Source: Acinetobacter sp. ANC 3813
Lineage (GTDB): Bacteria; Pseudomonadota; Gammaproteobacteria; Pseudomonadales; Moraxellaceae
NCBI RefSeq assembly: GCF_002135435.1
Contig: NZ_NEGK01000001.1
Span: forward strand, 1-64,000
DNA: 64,000 nucleotides
Direction: 5' to 3'
Both the position numbers and the translations under genes were made by a program. Under the pieces are notes generated by a model, which saw only the letters and a list, made by a program, of their open reading frames with translations, did no database searches and was not told the origin of the DNA. Positions 63,819 to 64,000 of the stretch are shown here, piece after piece. Within the stretch, counting starts at the first letter, position 1. The number at the start of each line of letters is the position of its first letter.

Positions 63819-64000
63819 TTAGTGCGCTGAAACGTGCTGTGCTTGCTTAGCATCCATCAAGGCGCGCTGCTTACGGGCCTCTTCCAGCATGCGCTGTTCA
63901 ATGTCTTTTCTAAAACCCAGCATAAAGACCATTTCGGCCAAAACAAATAATGGGCCAATAGCCAAGCCAATGACATCATCAAAGAAAGCCGGCTTTTTCT
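63819..64000 (-). CDS. DUF962/Mpo1-like protein, 5' part beyond window
   Basis: The frame is open from the window edge to the stop at 63819-63821 and encodes the C-terminal 60 residues: FFDDVIGLAIGPLFVLAEMV with a membrane segment, then FMLGFRKDIEQRMLEEARK. This resembles the C-terminus of the DUF962 (Mpo1-like, 2-hydroxy-fatty-acid dioxygenase) family, as recalled from similar proteins. Only the end is visible, so the call is tentative. Confidence 0.6.
   Translation of the reverse strand, partial: KKPAFFDDVIGLAIGPLFVLAEMVFMLGFRKDIEQRMLEEARKQRALMDAKQAQHVSAH

Overview
The window looks like an Acinetobacter chromosome. The signs are low G+C content, the TorF-type porin, the UppP/Kdp block, YebC and YchF of typical gammaproteobacterial form, the SfnB/MetQ sulfur cluster, and a tRNA-Ile2/Met-like (CAU) gene carrying an integrated element. 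The species cannot be fixed from sequence alone.

Left part (1-14,000): the end of an unrecognised gene, then a compact structured RNA (643-769) resembling phage C4 antisense RNAs, a TorF-like porin, and a PuuA/GlnT-type glutamine synthetase. The complete Kdp potassium system follows on the minus strand (kdpA-kdpB-kdpC-kdpD-kdpE). A 45-codon ORF sits where kdpF would be, and upstream lies a good KdpE-type operator. The gene uppP is read divergently and is followed 10 bp later by a decayed IS5-family element whose transposase has two amber codons.

Middle left (14,000-32,500): ribA, then trpBA divergent from a TrpI/GcvA-type LysR regulator; this TrpA is unusual. Next is a lipid-modification locus. 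A plus-strand set (NTF2-like lipoprotein, chalcone-isomerase-like protein, response regulator) converges on a seven-gene minus-strand operon (desaturase, FAD oxidoreductase, DUF1365, cyclopropane-fatty-acid-synthase-like enzyme, DUF1295, second CFA-like methyltransferase, histidine kinase). A lipocalin lies beside it. A TIGR03643 protein and a MacAB-like efflux/export operon complete this part.

Island (32,519-48,528): a 16 kb integrative element in the 3' end of a CAU tRNA. It is bounded by a 14-bp duplication and carries a P4-type integrase at the tRNA end. At the other end are an AlpA-like regulator, a DUF3987 helicase/primase-like protein and TGACTAA repeats, which is the layout of a P4-like satellite or integrative mobilizable element. 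No capsid or conjugation genes are seen. Cargo includes four exported proteins, an XRE regulator with twin operators, a basic 332-aa orphan protein, an apparent 1.45-kb noncoding transcription unit (41,535-42,985) with its own promoter, palindromic operator and strong terminator, and a 1,248-aa protein ending in a PD-(D/E)XK nuclease motif. The noncoding RNA and its neighbours are the best candidates here for an undescribed system.

Right part (48,600-64,000): plsC-like acyltransferase, yebC, an Lrp/AsnC regulator, a 440-aa repetitive orphan protein and a glutathione S-transferase. Then comes a sulfur-acquisition operon (two SfnB-like dehydrogenases, an SsuD/NtaA-type flavin monooxygenase, two MetQ proteins, MetN, MetI), followed by ychF, an Ala/Lys/His-rich exported protein and the end of a DUF962/Mpo1-like gene.
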